DNA of 64,000 nucleotides from Macrosoma leucophasiata (lineage: Eukaryota > Arthropoda > Insecta > Lepidoptera > Hedylidae), in contig JAWQUS010000008.1 of NCBI GenBank assembly GCA_036365455.1, positions 18,211,501 to 18,275,500 on the forward strand, in the 5' to 3' direction. Both the position numbers and the translations under genes were made by a program. Shown here piece by piece: positions 11,418 through 22,571 of this stretch. Positions within the stretch are counted from its first letter, which is position 1. The number at the start of each line of letters is the position of its first letter. The notes under the pieces were generated by a model. That model did not search any database and was not told where the DNA came from. It worked only from the letters and a program-made list of their open reading frames with translations.

Positions 11418-14400
11418 TCAATTGTGCCCGTATTGAAGATTGTCCGAACTGAGGGCTAGAGAAGTTAGCACACTGCGCCGTTGGGGATTGACTCCGAGGT
11501 TCTCCCAGTTGATCCACGACAGTCTTGCGGTTAGATCTAAAATAAAACGTCAAATTATAATGTTTCACTCAATACGCTGAATATTTGTGTAGAGCAGAGC
11601 ATCCCGTTCACATTGATGGTAGGTAAAAGTAACTGCGTTGTGTCGTCGATGGTAAGTATAGATAGACACTGTAGCTTGTAGACATCTTCATAAAATCCAG
11701 ACATTTAAATGTTGATGCGTTGTCACTGCAGAGGTCTAAGTTTTTGTGCCTCTGTGCCGGAAAGTAACACGATAGCGCTGAAATATTATTATTTAGCGGC
11801 AGTATTAGGTAATGTGGTGCCTACGCCGCTTCCGTCACTGGAGCTCTAACACAAGTAAAATGTTCTCAGTTTTTGTGCACTGTTCTCAAAATCTTCTTTC
11901 CATGTGAATATAAATATAATATAGATAGCTACATCAATTTTCAAAAGATTATCGTATTTATAAATGACTACAAAAGTTTTAGAAAAATATCAATGTGAAT
12001 ACTACTCACCACTTGTGTTCCAATGTGCTCGATCTGCCTTTATTTCCCCTCGTAAACATTTTTCCACGTAAGTCAGAGGATCGTAATCAGCATCTAAAAC
12101 CTAAAATAAAATTTCACACTTTAGGATTCCTAATACCAATATTAGATAAGTAGATACCTACATCTATAATGAGATACCTATATCTTTATCAGTGTTTGGA
12201 ATATCTTACAACTCATACGGGATATTAAATATTACCCCGTCCTGGAACGGGTAACAAAGTAGGTATTCTATAAAAATCTGATATAAAAATTATGTACCTA
12301 ATAACAGTACGCGCAAAATCTAAATACATCCATCAAGTTAGTTGCTTGAGGAAGGTGATTTTATGGTATAAAGCCCTATTCAGACCTGCGCGTTATTCGC
12401 TGCCAACGTGGGGAGCAGAATTACCGAGTGGGATTCGCTAAGGGTTTTTTGTATGAAGCTCATACCGCATCACCACGCGGTAGCGAATAACGCGCACAAA
12501 GATATTAGAGTATAATATCTTTAACGCGCAGGTCTGAATAGAGCTTAAAAGAGATACGTGAAGAGGAAAATGTAGCTGTAGTTAGCTTTCATAAGGACAA
12601 CATTGAAACTCGCTTTCTTAAATTTAATTCTCGCCTGTGTCGGAGAATATGTAAAAATACTACGTATAGAAGGTAGACGAGGCACGAGAGGTTTGTCAGG
12701 ACCGGAATATCTAGCGCTCTACACTCTCTGCCTACCCCGTTAGAGACCTGGCGTGAAGATACATACATACTACGTATAGAATGGACACTTCGACGTCCCG
12801 CCTGATTTCCCCTCTTGAAGCCCGCACCTTCCCTTGAGTGCCATGTCGGCAGCCTCGTGCACTGAGATTGTGAGCGGGCAACTGTGTGTGTGCGTCTAAA
12901 AACACGTCCTGATTGATGTCTGTATGTAGTGGGTAACCAGGATAAGTGAAAAATGAAATTTTAGCCGAGTGTCCGCGGTGTGCCTTTTGATCGCCGCGAG
13001 TAACAATACTGGCGCAAGGTATACCTAGGTACGGATTCTCAGCTCAGACTTCACTCAATGTCATTTGAAGTTTACGTGTACCTACTGTATTTGAATGACA
13101 AACCTCTCGCAACAGAGCGATGTAAGCGATAGCGAGGCGCAGGGTGTCGATCTTGCTGAGACGCTTCTCGTAGGGGAACGTCGGCACGTGCACGCGCAGC
13201 TCATCGAACGCCGAGTTTATACTGCTAAAGTCACAACGTCATGCACACGTTATAGTAATGTTACTGTCTGTTCACCAGCTTAGAAGTTTGGCCTACCTAC
13301 TCGATATTCTATTACACACTGTTCAAGGAATTTATTTCAGAAAAATATTTTTAAAGCCTCCTGACCTTTAAGTTTCTAATTTGAAAAGTATCCTAAAGTT
13401 GGTATGTCTCATGAAATTGCTTTTGGGGCTGAATGAGCCAGTATACAAATTCATATTTACTTTCATACCTACATATCAAATAAAAAATTATTTAAAAAAA
13501 AACACTTCAAAACTATATCTACCTCTTGTAATTATTGAACTTAAATAATCACATCGCATGTTCTTGCGATGCATTCGGGCGAGCTCGCGGATATTTGCGA
13601 CGCGATGCGAATTCGCAGCAATTATTTATGTGTGGAAGCCCTAATCGCCATTCTTTGAATTGATTGACTACACTGGCGGAATATATAATACTTGGTGGTG
13701 CAGCCACGTCCCTACGCCGACGCCGTAGATTTTTTTTTCATGTAATAAAGGTGGCAAACAAGCATGCAGTTCACATTGATGTTAAGTGATGACTGCAGCC
13801 TATAGACACTTACACAAAGACTAGTGGTCGTTACCACCCCTGATACATTGGTTATTATGTGTCTGTGATAGTTATTACGGCGGTGTCTGTGATAGTTATA
13901 ATTATTACGATAGTGCTGAACACTATCATTTAGAGGCAGATAAATTAAGTAATGCGGTGGTGCCTACGCCCTCGAGCTCCTACACTAGAACTCTGGAACT
14001 CTACCACCAGTAAAAAATATGATAATTGAATAATTTTCCAGAATTAGTAGCTCTAGGAATAAGTTTTTACTAAAAGAAGGGACTGTTAGCGATCTGAATT
14101 CTTAAAAAAAGTATATTATTGTCGTGTTATGTTGTGTGCACAAAGAAGGGGATACCCATTGGGTCCGGACCTCAGCATCCGACGTCGTTCGCGCACGTTG
14201 GCCGCGGCTCGCTGCATGCGGTACGGCGATCCGTTGCACTGGTACTCGGGTTCCGTAGAGCTCTCCAGCAGGGTGTCTGTTGAAATACACGCTACTTTAA
14301 GCCGTAATTTACATTTTTAAGCCAGACCAATGCGAAAGAATAATGTAAGGATTCATACATACGAACGGCACTTAGTCGACGGCAGCAATTGCAACATGAT

Positions 14401-16820
14401 AGCGGTTACCGGTGTGCTGTTGGTGCGTTGATGCACCAACGGCACGCCGACAGAAGCTGGCAGCCGTCAACAGAGCACCACACGTAAACGTTTAGGAGTA
14501 AGGTAACACTGGCGGTGGCTACTATGCAGTTGAGGTACGACGGCTCTTTATTGTTTTGGGTTTGGGTGTTTGTGTATATGTTGTGTGTGTGCAATGGCAC
14601 CCGCAAAACAGGTTGTGTGGAGTTGTGAGTAGCATATTATATTTATTTCTATTAATTAGGTACGTCGTCGGCGTCGTCGTTGACGCATGGCGCCGCCGAG
14701 TGGTGCCGCTCATCTGTATGAGCCCTTAGTTTATATTTTCACCAACAAGAAAGGAGCGATTCGATTTAGAGTAGATGGATTCCTAGTACGAGTTACACGC
14801 AGGTTACACAATGATGTTCGAAGATCATGTGACTTCACCATCGCGTTTATCCAATTATTAACAGGCTTATCATGTTTATTGTCAAACTTTCAAAATTTGT
14901 GCACCAGTACGTCGATGGTGCAACTCAAAAATGTGTACGTCTCTTCACGCTAAGTCCATTACGGGGTAGGCAGAGAGTGTAAAGCGTCAGATCAAAAATG
15001 TTGTTACCAGCACTCTAGATTCTCGCTAATTCAATTCCACACAAATTGTATTGATGGTTATAAATGGAATAGGTACACAAAGTAAAGAAAAACTCGCCAT
15101 AGCGGACTAGTTTCAACCTTATAAAGCATTTAAGGAAATAAGAAGTCAATTCCAACCTGAATGTATTTGCCTGCTGTGCTGATGAACATAAGCGGCTAGA
15201 GGTAACTGCAGCCTGGTTCGCGCTGCAGCATACACGCAGGAAGGCAGTTCCGAAGTGAGTGCCGGACCTTCGTCATCTGAACCGTCGGCGTACGCGAATT
15301 TTAGACCGGAATAGTCTAAACGACGATTATCACTGCAATATAAAACATTATTATATAAACTGCCTCACTAGTCTAGTGGTAGCAAGCCACTACTATAACG
15401 CTCGGGTCTCGGGCTCGATCCCCAATTTGTGGGTAGTAGTCGTAGTACCTACTTCTGCCTCTTCGGTGAATACAAGCGTGGAGTCATAAACTGGCATTCT
15501 TCTCTTCGGATAACTTGTAATTACAACACTAATACAATTAACAACTTTTATTCTATGTCTTCCGCATAGATTTTAACGAAGCAGTATAATAAATCTAAGG
15601 TCTTCACTCAAAACCTTGTAGGTAGGTACTGACCAAAAAATGGTAAATAGTTTTCGAATCCTTTATATACGATTGTTTGTAGTAAATAAAGGACTTCCTA
15701 TTTGTTCTACTGTGTCGTAAAACTCGTAGGTTACCTACATAATAGATAGATCTGAGCCCCAGAATACGGCATTGTATGTAGTGCCTAGTAGGTACCCTTC
15801 AAATGCAAATATTTTTTAAATGTGATAATATTTATTATATAACTTCAATTAAATAAAATACCTACCTAATATAATATAATATACTGTGCTAGTAGTAAAA
15901 TGCATTGATTGTGTCTATAGGTATTTAAAAATTACTTAGGTGCCTACACCTGCATATTATTCTAGAAGCATATGGCGTTCACGCACATCTCTCTAAAAAT
16001 TAAAAATACGAAATTAAAAAGGGCATTGAAGATGTTGCTAATTTAAACTCTACCTCTATTTTTTCAATTACTTTGTTCTTCACAATAACTCAACTGTCCG
16101 TAAATATATCGCTATGGTCGCTATCATCAGATTGTACCTACTATTATTTTATTTACTAACTTGGTACTTTTTTACTTAGCGACCACATTATCCCGTAAAT
16201 GCCACAACACAAGAAATATACCAATAAAACAAGAGATATAAGAAAATAAGATATGAGAACATGTTATAAGAATTTGTACCTATAAGTTTTTATGATAAAT
16301 CTGCAAATTTAAACAATACTCTGGCTTCACGTGAAGTCGGCGAAGCCAGCACAATGTTCAAATAGCCAACAGGTCCAGATCTAGATCCCAGTTTTTAAAT
16401 TCTAAACCTTGCGTTACGAGCACATTCCATCCAAATATGGTACTTAATCAAAATATTCGCGCTGAGCATTGCTATGGAGAATTTTTGTATGACATGAACT
16501 TGCAGAAAAGTGTAGTTAAGTATATTTATTTTTTATATGGTTGACACATCGTCACACTTATCGAACCTGTGATTTTCACAAAAGCATGATAGTTAACAAT
16601 TTTCAATTTATTGTTAAAAATAAAAAAAAACTTGGAAATCTTCAGAATTTAAAGACCAACAATTTAAATTAAAAATATCGCATAAGCAGCCATAAAATAT
16701 GTACTTACATAATAATATATCCTTGATAGAATAATAAAAATTTGTATAACAATTTAAAAAAAAATACCTTAAAGATGGAGATGTTGAAGAGTCAGCTATT
16801 TGAGTCCGAGTTCCAGACAT
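11418..16820 (-). CDS. Fer2: bHLH transcription factor, Fer2 (48 related 2)/PTF1A-like
   Basis: Nuclear bHLH factor. In Drosophila Fer2 acts in clock and dopaminergic neurons; that role is known for the family, not shown here. Six exons on the minus strand join in frame: 16820-16768, 15332-15157, 14276-14171, 13221-13104, 12100-12010 and 11536-11418, giving 220 aa and a TGA stop. The basic region (about residues 98-111, [13 protein letters not shown]) ends one exon, and helix-loop-helix (113-151) fills the next with [20 protein letters not shown], typical of the Fer/PTF1A group. The C-terminal [18 protein letters not shown] and [11 protein letters not shown] segments distinguish it from Fer1 and Fer3 as I recall them. 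An in-frame TGA just upstream of the ATG at 16820 fixes the start. The donor after the basic region is GTCCGG and the one after helix 2 is GTTTGT, both weak but phase-consistent. Introns carry two antisense SINE-A copies, a MITE and a SINE-B. Confidence 0.92.
11600..11862 (-). repeat. SINE-like repeat family A, diverged copy
   Basis: Antisense copy of a roughly 285-bp family with an A-rich 3' tail. Recognisable blocks are GTTCACATTGATG, TGCCTCTGTGCCGGAAA, ACACGATAGCGCTGAA, TTTAGCGGCA and GCGGTGGTGCCTACGCC-type sequence. It lies in the last intron of the Fer2-like gene. Confidence 0.6.
12371..12546. mobile_element. Fold-back MITE in a Fer2-like intron
   Basis: 176 bp with terminal inverted repeats AAGCCCTATTCAGACCTGCG and its near-perfect inverse CGCAGGTCTGAATAGAGCTT. 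A second, internal inverted pair (CGCGTTATTCGCT and AGCGAATAACGCG) is also present. It is non-coding and lies in the intron between 12101 and 13103. Confidence 0.75.
12660..12765 (+). repeat. Interspersed repeat, family C
   Basis: Blocks GAGGCACGAGAGGTTTGTCA, CACTCTCTGCCTACCCCGTT and GGCGTGAAGATACATA are in the same order as at 3650-3765. It directly abuts a family D copy. Confidence 0.6.
12770..12990 (-). repeat. Interspersed repeat, family D (inverted copy)
   Basis: Reverse complement of the copies at 5983-6175 and 35915-36138: it runs from CGTATAGAATGGACACTTCG through TTGATGTCTGTATG to GTGTCCGCGGTGTGCC. Confidence 0.6.
13729..14013 (-). repeat. SINE-like repeat family A, near full length
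   Basis: Antisense copy starting with the T-run (tail) at 13732 and AAAGGTGGCAAACAAGCATG, through GTTAAGTGATGACTGCAGCC, to TGCCTACGCCCTCGAGCTCC and the terminal ACTCTACCACCAGTAAA. It lies in an intron of the Fer2-like gene. Confidence 0.75.
15357..15489 (+). repeat. tRNA-derived SINE (family B), 3'-truncated
   Basis: Head AACTGCCTCACTAGTCTAGT with box A, then GGGCTCGATCCCC at the box B position, then a shortened body ending in CTTCTGCCTCTTCGGTGAAT. It lies in intron 1 of the Fer2-like gene, antisense to it. Confidence 0.7.
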
Positions 16821-16860
16821 TCTTCAAACTGGCACCTTATCACTTAAATAACTGAACAGG

Positions 16861-16896
16861 ACTGACTCAGAACAAAGTAAGTAAAATAATTTTATA
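16861..16896 (-). promoter_or_regulatory. Core promoter of the Fer2-like gene (TATA box and initiator)
   Basis: On the minus strand TATAAA (16896-16891) is followed by TCAGT (16865-16861), an arthropod initiator whose A at 16863 lies 33 bp from the first T of the TATA box. This predicts a 5' untranslated region of about 42 bases before the ATG at 16820. Spacing and position both fit. The start site is inferred, not measured. Confidence 0.6.
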
Positions 16897-19737
16897 GCAC
16901 AGGGGGTGGTCGTATCGCGAATAATATATTTTGGTGTGAGTGTGTACTATTTTGTTTAGTTCAAGCCTCATTTTAAGCTTTAGAAACTAAGGGGTAAAGT
17001 TGAGTTTGCAGCGCTTTGGAGCTTCGACGTATGCGACCTCGATAGCTACCCCTAGTTAGTGGGCGTTACTTTTGAAAACTTGGGCGGAAAGAGGGCGGGC
17101 CTGCACGATTTTCGGAGAGAGAGAGATACGTGTTAATTTGCTTAATTTCCTATCATCCACCTTGCCCCTTTAATCTAGGTAATACAGTGCATTGCATAGT
17201 GCATAGTCATTACTGTCCATCACTTGCATTGATTAACAAACAGATTAACAATGAGCGTTGGGTCCAAAATTGTATAAGTTAATTTTCCCTTGAACGTTTA
17301 TTATGTCAGTATGTTATTAATTAGTTCTAAAGCAAAGCATATTCGCAATATCGGAATTTCAGTCTGTAACATAAAAAATAATCTAGAGTGGTGTAAAGTA
17401 AACATACATCCAACGGTCGAAAACAAATAAACACATCACATCAAAATAATAATTTCGTAAGCGATTGTAAATCTGATTTTTAATGTTAATTTTTAAGTGA
17501 AAACAGGGGGAAAAAGTGGGTCTCTTGTGGGTTCCCATCTGTCATTGACATACTAAGTAGGTACCTGCTATTTACACAACAGTGGTGATTATTGATCTGT
17601 CATTACGTGAGAAGAAATGATGATCATGTCTTCGAAAGAAGTTTGGAGATTGATTCTCCGAACTGACACCAACCGATGCCTAGAGCGAAAGTTGTGCCCC
17701 TACCAATCGTATAAGTTTTATATAGGTTAGTTTTATTAGTTTTATTCCCCCGCAACACCCTAAGCCGAGAATCGAACCTACGGGAAGTATACTAGTGCCG
17801 TCTCGAGACGAACCGCCTTGGCAATTTTATGTTTCATGTTCTATCTATCACTCCGTGCGCTATTCGGAGTCGGTTCCTATCTATCAGATCTAGCAGAACA
17901 ACGCTTTTAAGCGCATTTCCGCATAATTTTCCCTGAAATCGTTGAAAATATCGATCAAGGAATTCGTCCTAAATTTTGCATTGCTAATCATTGACGTAAA
18001 CAAAAGCACTTAGAATGTTTAGTAGGTGCATAGAGCTGATATGAATCGATTTTATCAAAAACGTAACTTTGAATGGTGTAGTGCATAAAGCATATTATAT
18101 TTCGTGAAATACTTATTTACAACTCGAATTGAATTCACTATCGCAGAAATAAACGAAATCTTGACTCAAAATCGTCAAAAAAGAGTTCTCACAACCATTT
18201 TACTCCGTTAAATAAAATATAAGTAGGTAACGAAAATCTGGATACGCCGTTTTTCACTTACAGTCTTTTGCAGGGGGTAGTAAATGGATCGATCGTGCAC
18301 GATGTCTCCCATTGGTGTGAGCAGGACTGTTTTTGACAGCGGCTATAAAACGCAGGCGAACGAATCTGATAGCTGAAGCTGAAGGTGGCTGTGAACATTA
18401 TTCAGTATACAAGTATGTACGTACCTAAGTAGAGTGCTATAAAAGAAGAATATATTACATACGTGACATCGGAAAAATACAACACATTAAATAACTATCG
18501 TACCTACTTAATTCGAACGTAATAGGTTAATTAGGAGCAGTATCATTTCGTTCATCCAGATATGCTGCAAACATTTATTTATTTATTAGCGTTTCCACAA
18601 TAGTACAGTACATTTATAAGAGTATATTGAGATCTTAAATATAATATTGTGACACCCCGTCAGGACATTGCTATTTGTACAAAGAGGACAAAAAGTGCTT
18701 TTTTATAACATAATTAAATATAGATATTTTACAAATTATATTAGTATGTTTTCATTTTACAGAACTAAGAACTTAAATTACATTATATCTACCTATAGTT
18801 ATTTGAATATTTATTAACATTTTTATATAAGTGTATCTATGATTATATCGGCAGCAACTCTTATTTGCGGCCGATTTAATTTGGCTCCCGTATATCCTAA
18901 TAATGAGGAAAAAGAATAGCTTCAATTTGATACATAAAATTAAATAATACATGTAAGTTATTGACGCAAAAAGTTATCGGGACGGAACGAAAATATGTAG
19001 GGCGCCCAAGTGCGCAACGGCAGCCGTAATTTTTCAATGTCTTTATACATATTGCCGTGAAGTATTCAATATTTTACTGAAAACACAAGTAAAAAAAAAT
19101 CCATCCATTTATGGATGGATTATGGATGGATAACTTTGGTTATATATCTCTGTGATAGATATATACTATACATCCTATACCTACTCGATATTTTAATTAA
19201 AAGTCGTGCGTGGATTTGGAACATTTAGATAACGATACTTGATAGGTAGGTAGATTTAACTTAAAAACATTATATTATGTAATACTTACCTCACAGAATA
19301 TAGTATATATATAGTATAGATCACATATATAAATATATTTACCATAACCAATATGTTTTATTATTTTTAGATTCTTTTGAAGTCGTATTTGTATACTCTT
19401 TGGTCGGAAGTAGGTACCTACTGAGGTTACAATTATTAATATTGTCATGTAATTTTTTTTTCTTTGAACTATATTGTGATAATATTATGATTTTCATCAA
19501 TGTTTATATTGAACATCATCAATATACCTACTTACCTATTTCGTGAATTAAATAAATTAAGAAATATCATTAAAAACTAACTAATAAAAACAACATGCGT
19601 CTAAAAATTCCGCATCACTGCCATCCTGTGATATGGTACCCAGAAGGCTGGCAACATTGCCTCGTTGGATGGCAAAACGGCAATGATTAATTAAATTAAT
19701 TAATTTAAGTAACATAATATCTAATAATGTAATGTAA
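16897..19737. other. Upstream region of the Fer2-like gene, low in recognisable repeats
   Basis: About 2.8 kb with few recognisable mobile elements, in contrast to the rest of the window. It includes the fragment AGTGCCGTCTCGAGACG near 17795, seen again near 25555 and in part near 38420. It also holds a strong plus-strand TATA box at 18344, described separately. No coding frame was recognised. The relative lack of insertions could mean regulatory constraint. Confidence 0.35.
18344..18380 (+). promoter_or_regulatory. Candidate plus-strand core promoter without an identified gene
   Basis: GGCTATAAAACGC is a near-consensus TATA box. Downstream sequence at the expected distance (about 18370-18380) is CTGATAGCTGAAGC, with no perfect initiator. 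The flank is moderately GC-rich compared with its surroundings. No open reading frame of note follows, so the transcript, if any, is unknown. Confidence 0.3.
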
Positions 19738-22571
19738 TCTATACTTATAATAAAACAGTAAAATCCGCGTGTCTGTACATTGTATATATTTACGAAAAAC
19801 TAATTCGGGGCGATGTTAAAATAGTATTAGAACACTTTTAAATCACTTTTAATTTTTTTGTCTGTCTGTTTGTCTGTTTGTCCCTTTGTCCAGGCTATTC
19901 GCCGAAGATACTGGACGGATTCGAATGAAACTTTTTGTGGTGTATAGATAGATACTAAGCCTGGCCAACATTTAGGCTACTTTTTACTGCGGGAAAATCA
20001 CTCATTCCCACGGGAATCTCTACATTTAATTAAATCGTAAGAAAATAAAGGACTGTAGATTAAATATTGTTTAAAAGAATACTTCGGACGTAATCTGTAA
20101 TAGAAATCGAAGCCAAAAATATAGTTTTCAGATTTTTGTCTGTTTGTTTGTGTGTATGTCCGGGCTAAACTAAAAAAGTACTAAATGGATTGACTTCAAA
20201 TTTGCATGAACATTACTAACGGACCGGTTAGTAATGTTCATGCAAATTTGAAGTAAATCCATACCGGTCAACATATAGGCTACATATTATCATGCTATCT
20301 CCTACGGGGGAAGAGCTATGAATCTTGAAAATCGTAGAAAAGTCAAAACTGTACATTGATTTTTTTGTTTTAAAGAATATTTGGGGCGTGATCTACTATC
20401 GATATCGAAGCCAAATATAGTGTTTGTTTGTCTGTTGTTGTTTGTATGTATGTCCGGGCTAAACTCAAAAATTACTTAATGGATTTACTTCAAATTTCGC
20501 ATGAATATCCGAGAATTTTCAAGGATACCGCATTGGGTAAGGTTAATAGGTATCGTGCATCCAAATAATGGCGAAAGATATTGCCTGCGGTTGTTACTTC
20601 ACACGGTCCGAGGTCCAACGAACGTATTTCGCTTTTCTGAGGACATTTGATGACGTGGAGTGTCCCACTTACCGCGCAGCCTGCGGAGCACGTCACCTTC
20701 TTGACACCCTGAGGCAAGCGTCCGTGACGGAGAAGTATAGCCATCATCTGTCTAAAGATTTTCAATGAGCTTTGAGACACGTGCTACTGGAGACGAAGTC
20801 GAAGTAACTAATGAACGCATGCTGAACACCTGTCTTAGTTCATTTCAAGATGTGGTCATTTCCACCGCCGATTGAACTATCAAATATGGGTTACCAGCTC
20901 CTTAATCATCACCCCATCAAGACTGTAGAAATTGGGAGTATAACGCTGAGACAAATTACGATCCGGGCGAAATGACCATGTCACTTTGTTCTCTTCAGAG
21001 CAAAAACAAATTTGTGATACCGTCCTTGAAAGCGTTGGGCAAAACCAGGGTAAAATGTTTTTCTTGGATGCTCCTGGTGGAAGAGAAAAAACATTTGTTA
21101 CCACTGACTTACTCGCAGAGGTCAGGAGGCAAGGCAAAATTGCTATTGCTGTAGCGTCGGGAATTGCTGCCACACTGCTTCCAGAAAGCAAGACAGCACA
21201 TGCCATGTTTAAAATTCTCTTACATTTAGAGAGCGCCGAAACGACTGTTTTTGGTGTGTCATGTAACAGCGATAAGGGACACGTGCTAAAGGATTGCTCC
21301 CTGATTGTATGGGATGAGTGTACGAAGGCCAATAGAAAAGCAGTTGAGGCCGTGGACAGATCCCAGCAGGACATCCACAGGAACGAACATTTGAATGGGT
21401 GGTGTCACATTACTGTTCACTGGCGATTTCCGGCAAACGCTTCCCGTGGTGACGTGAAGATCGAGGGCTGACGAGGTGAATGCTTTGTTGTCACAATCTT
21501 AACGAGTTCGTACGCTGCCCTTGACCATTAATATGAGAGCTCGACTCAGCGACAATGCACGTGCTCAAGTCTTCGCGAAAGCACTCTACCAGAAGAGAGA
21601 GGTGGACAGATGGTGCTTCCAGAGTCTTCCGGCAGAGAAGTATCCAGCTTAGAAGAACTCTTTCTCTGTGTCTACAGGGACATCAGTCGTATACCGCACC
21701 AGCAGAATACAACGTTTTGGGTGTGTGAGCGGGCCATTTTGACGCCCAATAATGATCAGGCTGCAGCAATTAATAGTAATAGGAAATTATACGGTCTACA
21801 CCTCCATAAATACTGTCGTCGAGCAAGATGACGCCACACATTATCCCATGGCATTTCTGAACTTCCTGTCAGCAAGCGGACTTCCATCGCATACCATCAA
21901 GCTGAAGGTAGGTGTCCCGATTATGCTTCTTCGGAATTTACCTCCTCCAAAGTTGTATAACGGGACTTAAAGCCATCTCGCTCCACAGACACACCATTGA
22001 GGCGGAAATTCTTACGGGTTGTGGCATTGGTGAGGCGGTATTTATACCACGCATTCCCCTCATACCTCATAACTTCACGTTCCAGTTCAAGCGCGTACAG
22101 TTGAATGTTTACTTCGCGATGACCATCAATAAGTCGCAGGGGCAGACACTGAGGGCAGCGGGTGTTAACCTCAGGACGAGTTGCTTCTCACACGGGCAAC
22201 TGTACGTGGCTTGCTACCGTGTCACCAGTCCTGACCCTCTTTACATTTTGGCTCCCGGCAGAATAACTACCAACGTAGTTTATAGGAAAGTGTCGTAAGG
22301 TTTGATACCTTTCTTCGTATTATTACTCTTTTGTGTTCGGGAATATATTCCTGCATTATTTTCTCTATTTCCTTCAGTCACATCTTATGACTGAACTCAG
22401 CAGGATTCCGATATGACTCCCTTCACTTGCTTCGCTTGCAAAAAAACTTATAGTTTTAATTTAATGCTATTTAAAAAGTTGTTTGTTTATAATGCTAAAG
22501 CGACATTGGCATCTTAGTTATGTTTGGTACTGTACTGCCTTCACGCAGACGACGTTGCGGGCAGCAGCTAG
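19738..22571 (+). mobile_element. Helitron, defective, copy 1 (2834 bp)
   Basis: The 5' end is TCTATACTTATAATAAAACA preceded by A, and the 3' end is GCGGGCAGCAGCTAG followed by T, matching the Helitron rule of insertion between A and T with 5'-TC and CTRR-3' ends. A 3' subterminal hairpin is visible (CTGCC with GGCAG enclosing CGCA with TGCG), about 7 bp before CTAG. The interior contains T-rich CTGTCTGTTTGTC runs and a helicase remnant. The same element lies at 55629-58295. Confidence 0.88.
20568..22298 (+). pseudogene. Helitron Pif1-like helicase remnant, copy 1
   Basis: Consecutive frames encode parts of the Helitron helicase. An N-terminal piece (20568-20768) contains CPTYRAACGARHLLD. 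A Walker A region (20986-21471) reads FFLDAPGGREKTF, where the usual GTGKT loop is degraded to GREKT. A later block (21912-22298) contains MTINKSQGQTL and HGQLYVACYRV, corresponding to motifs V and VI. The blocks are in different frames and separated by stops. No HUH replication-initiator (Rep) domain is present. It is not translatable as one protein. Confidence 0.85.

Noticed and set aside
20880..21374. 164-codon minus-strand frame, also at 56780-57274
   Set aside because: It is antisense to the helicase remnant of both Helitrons, which is the strand with recognisable motifs. Its openness follows from the sense codon use.
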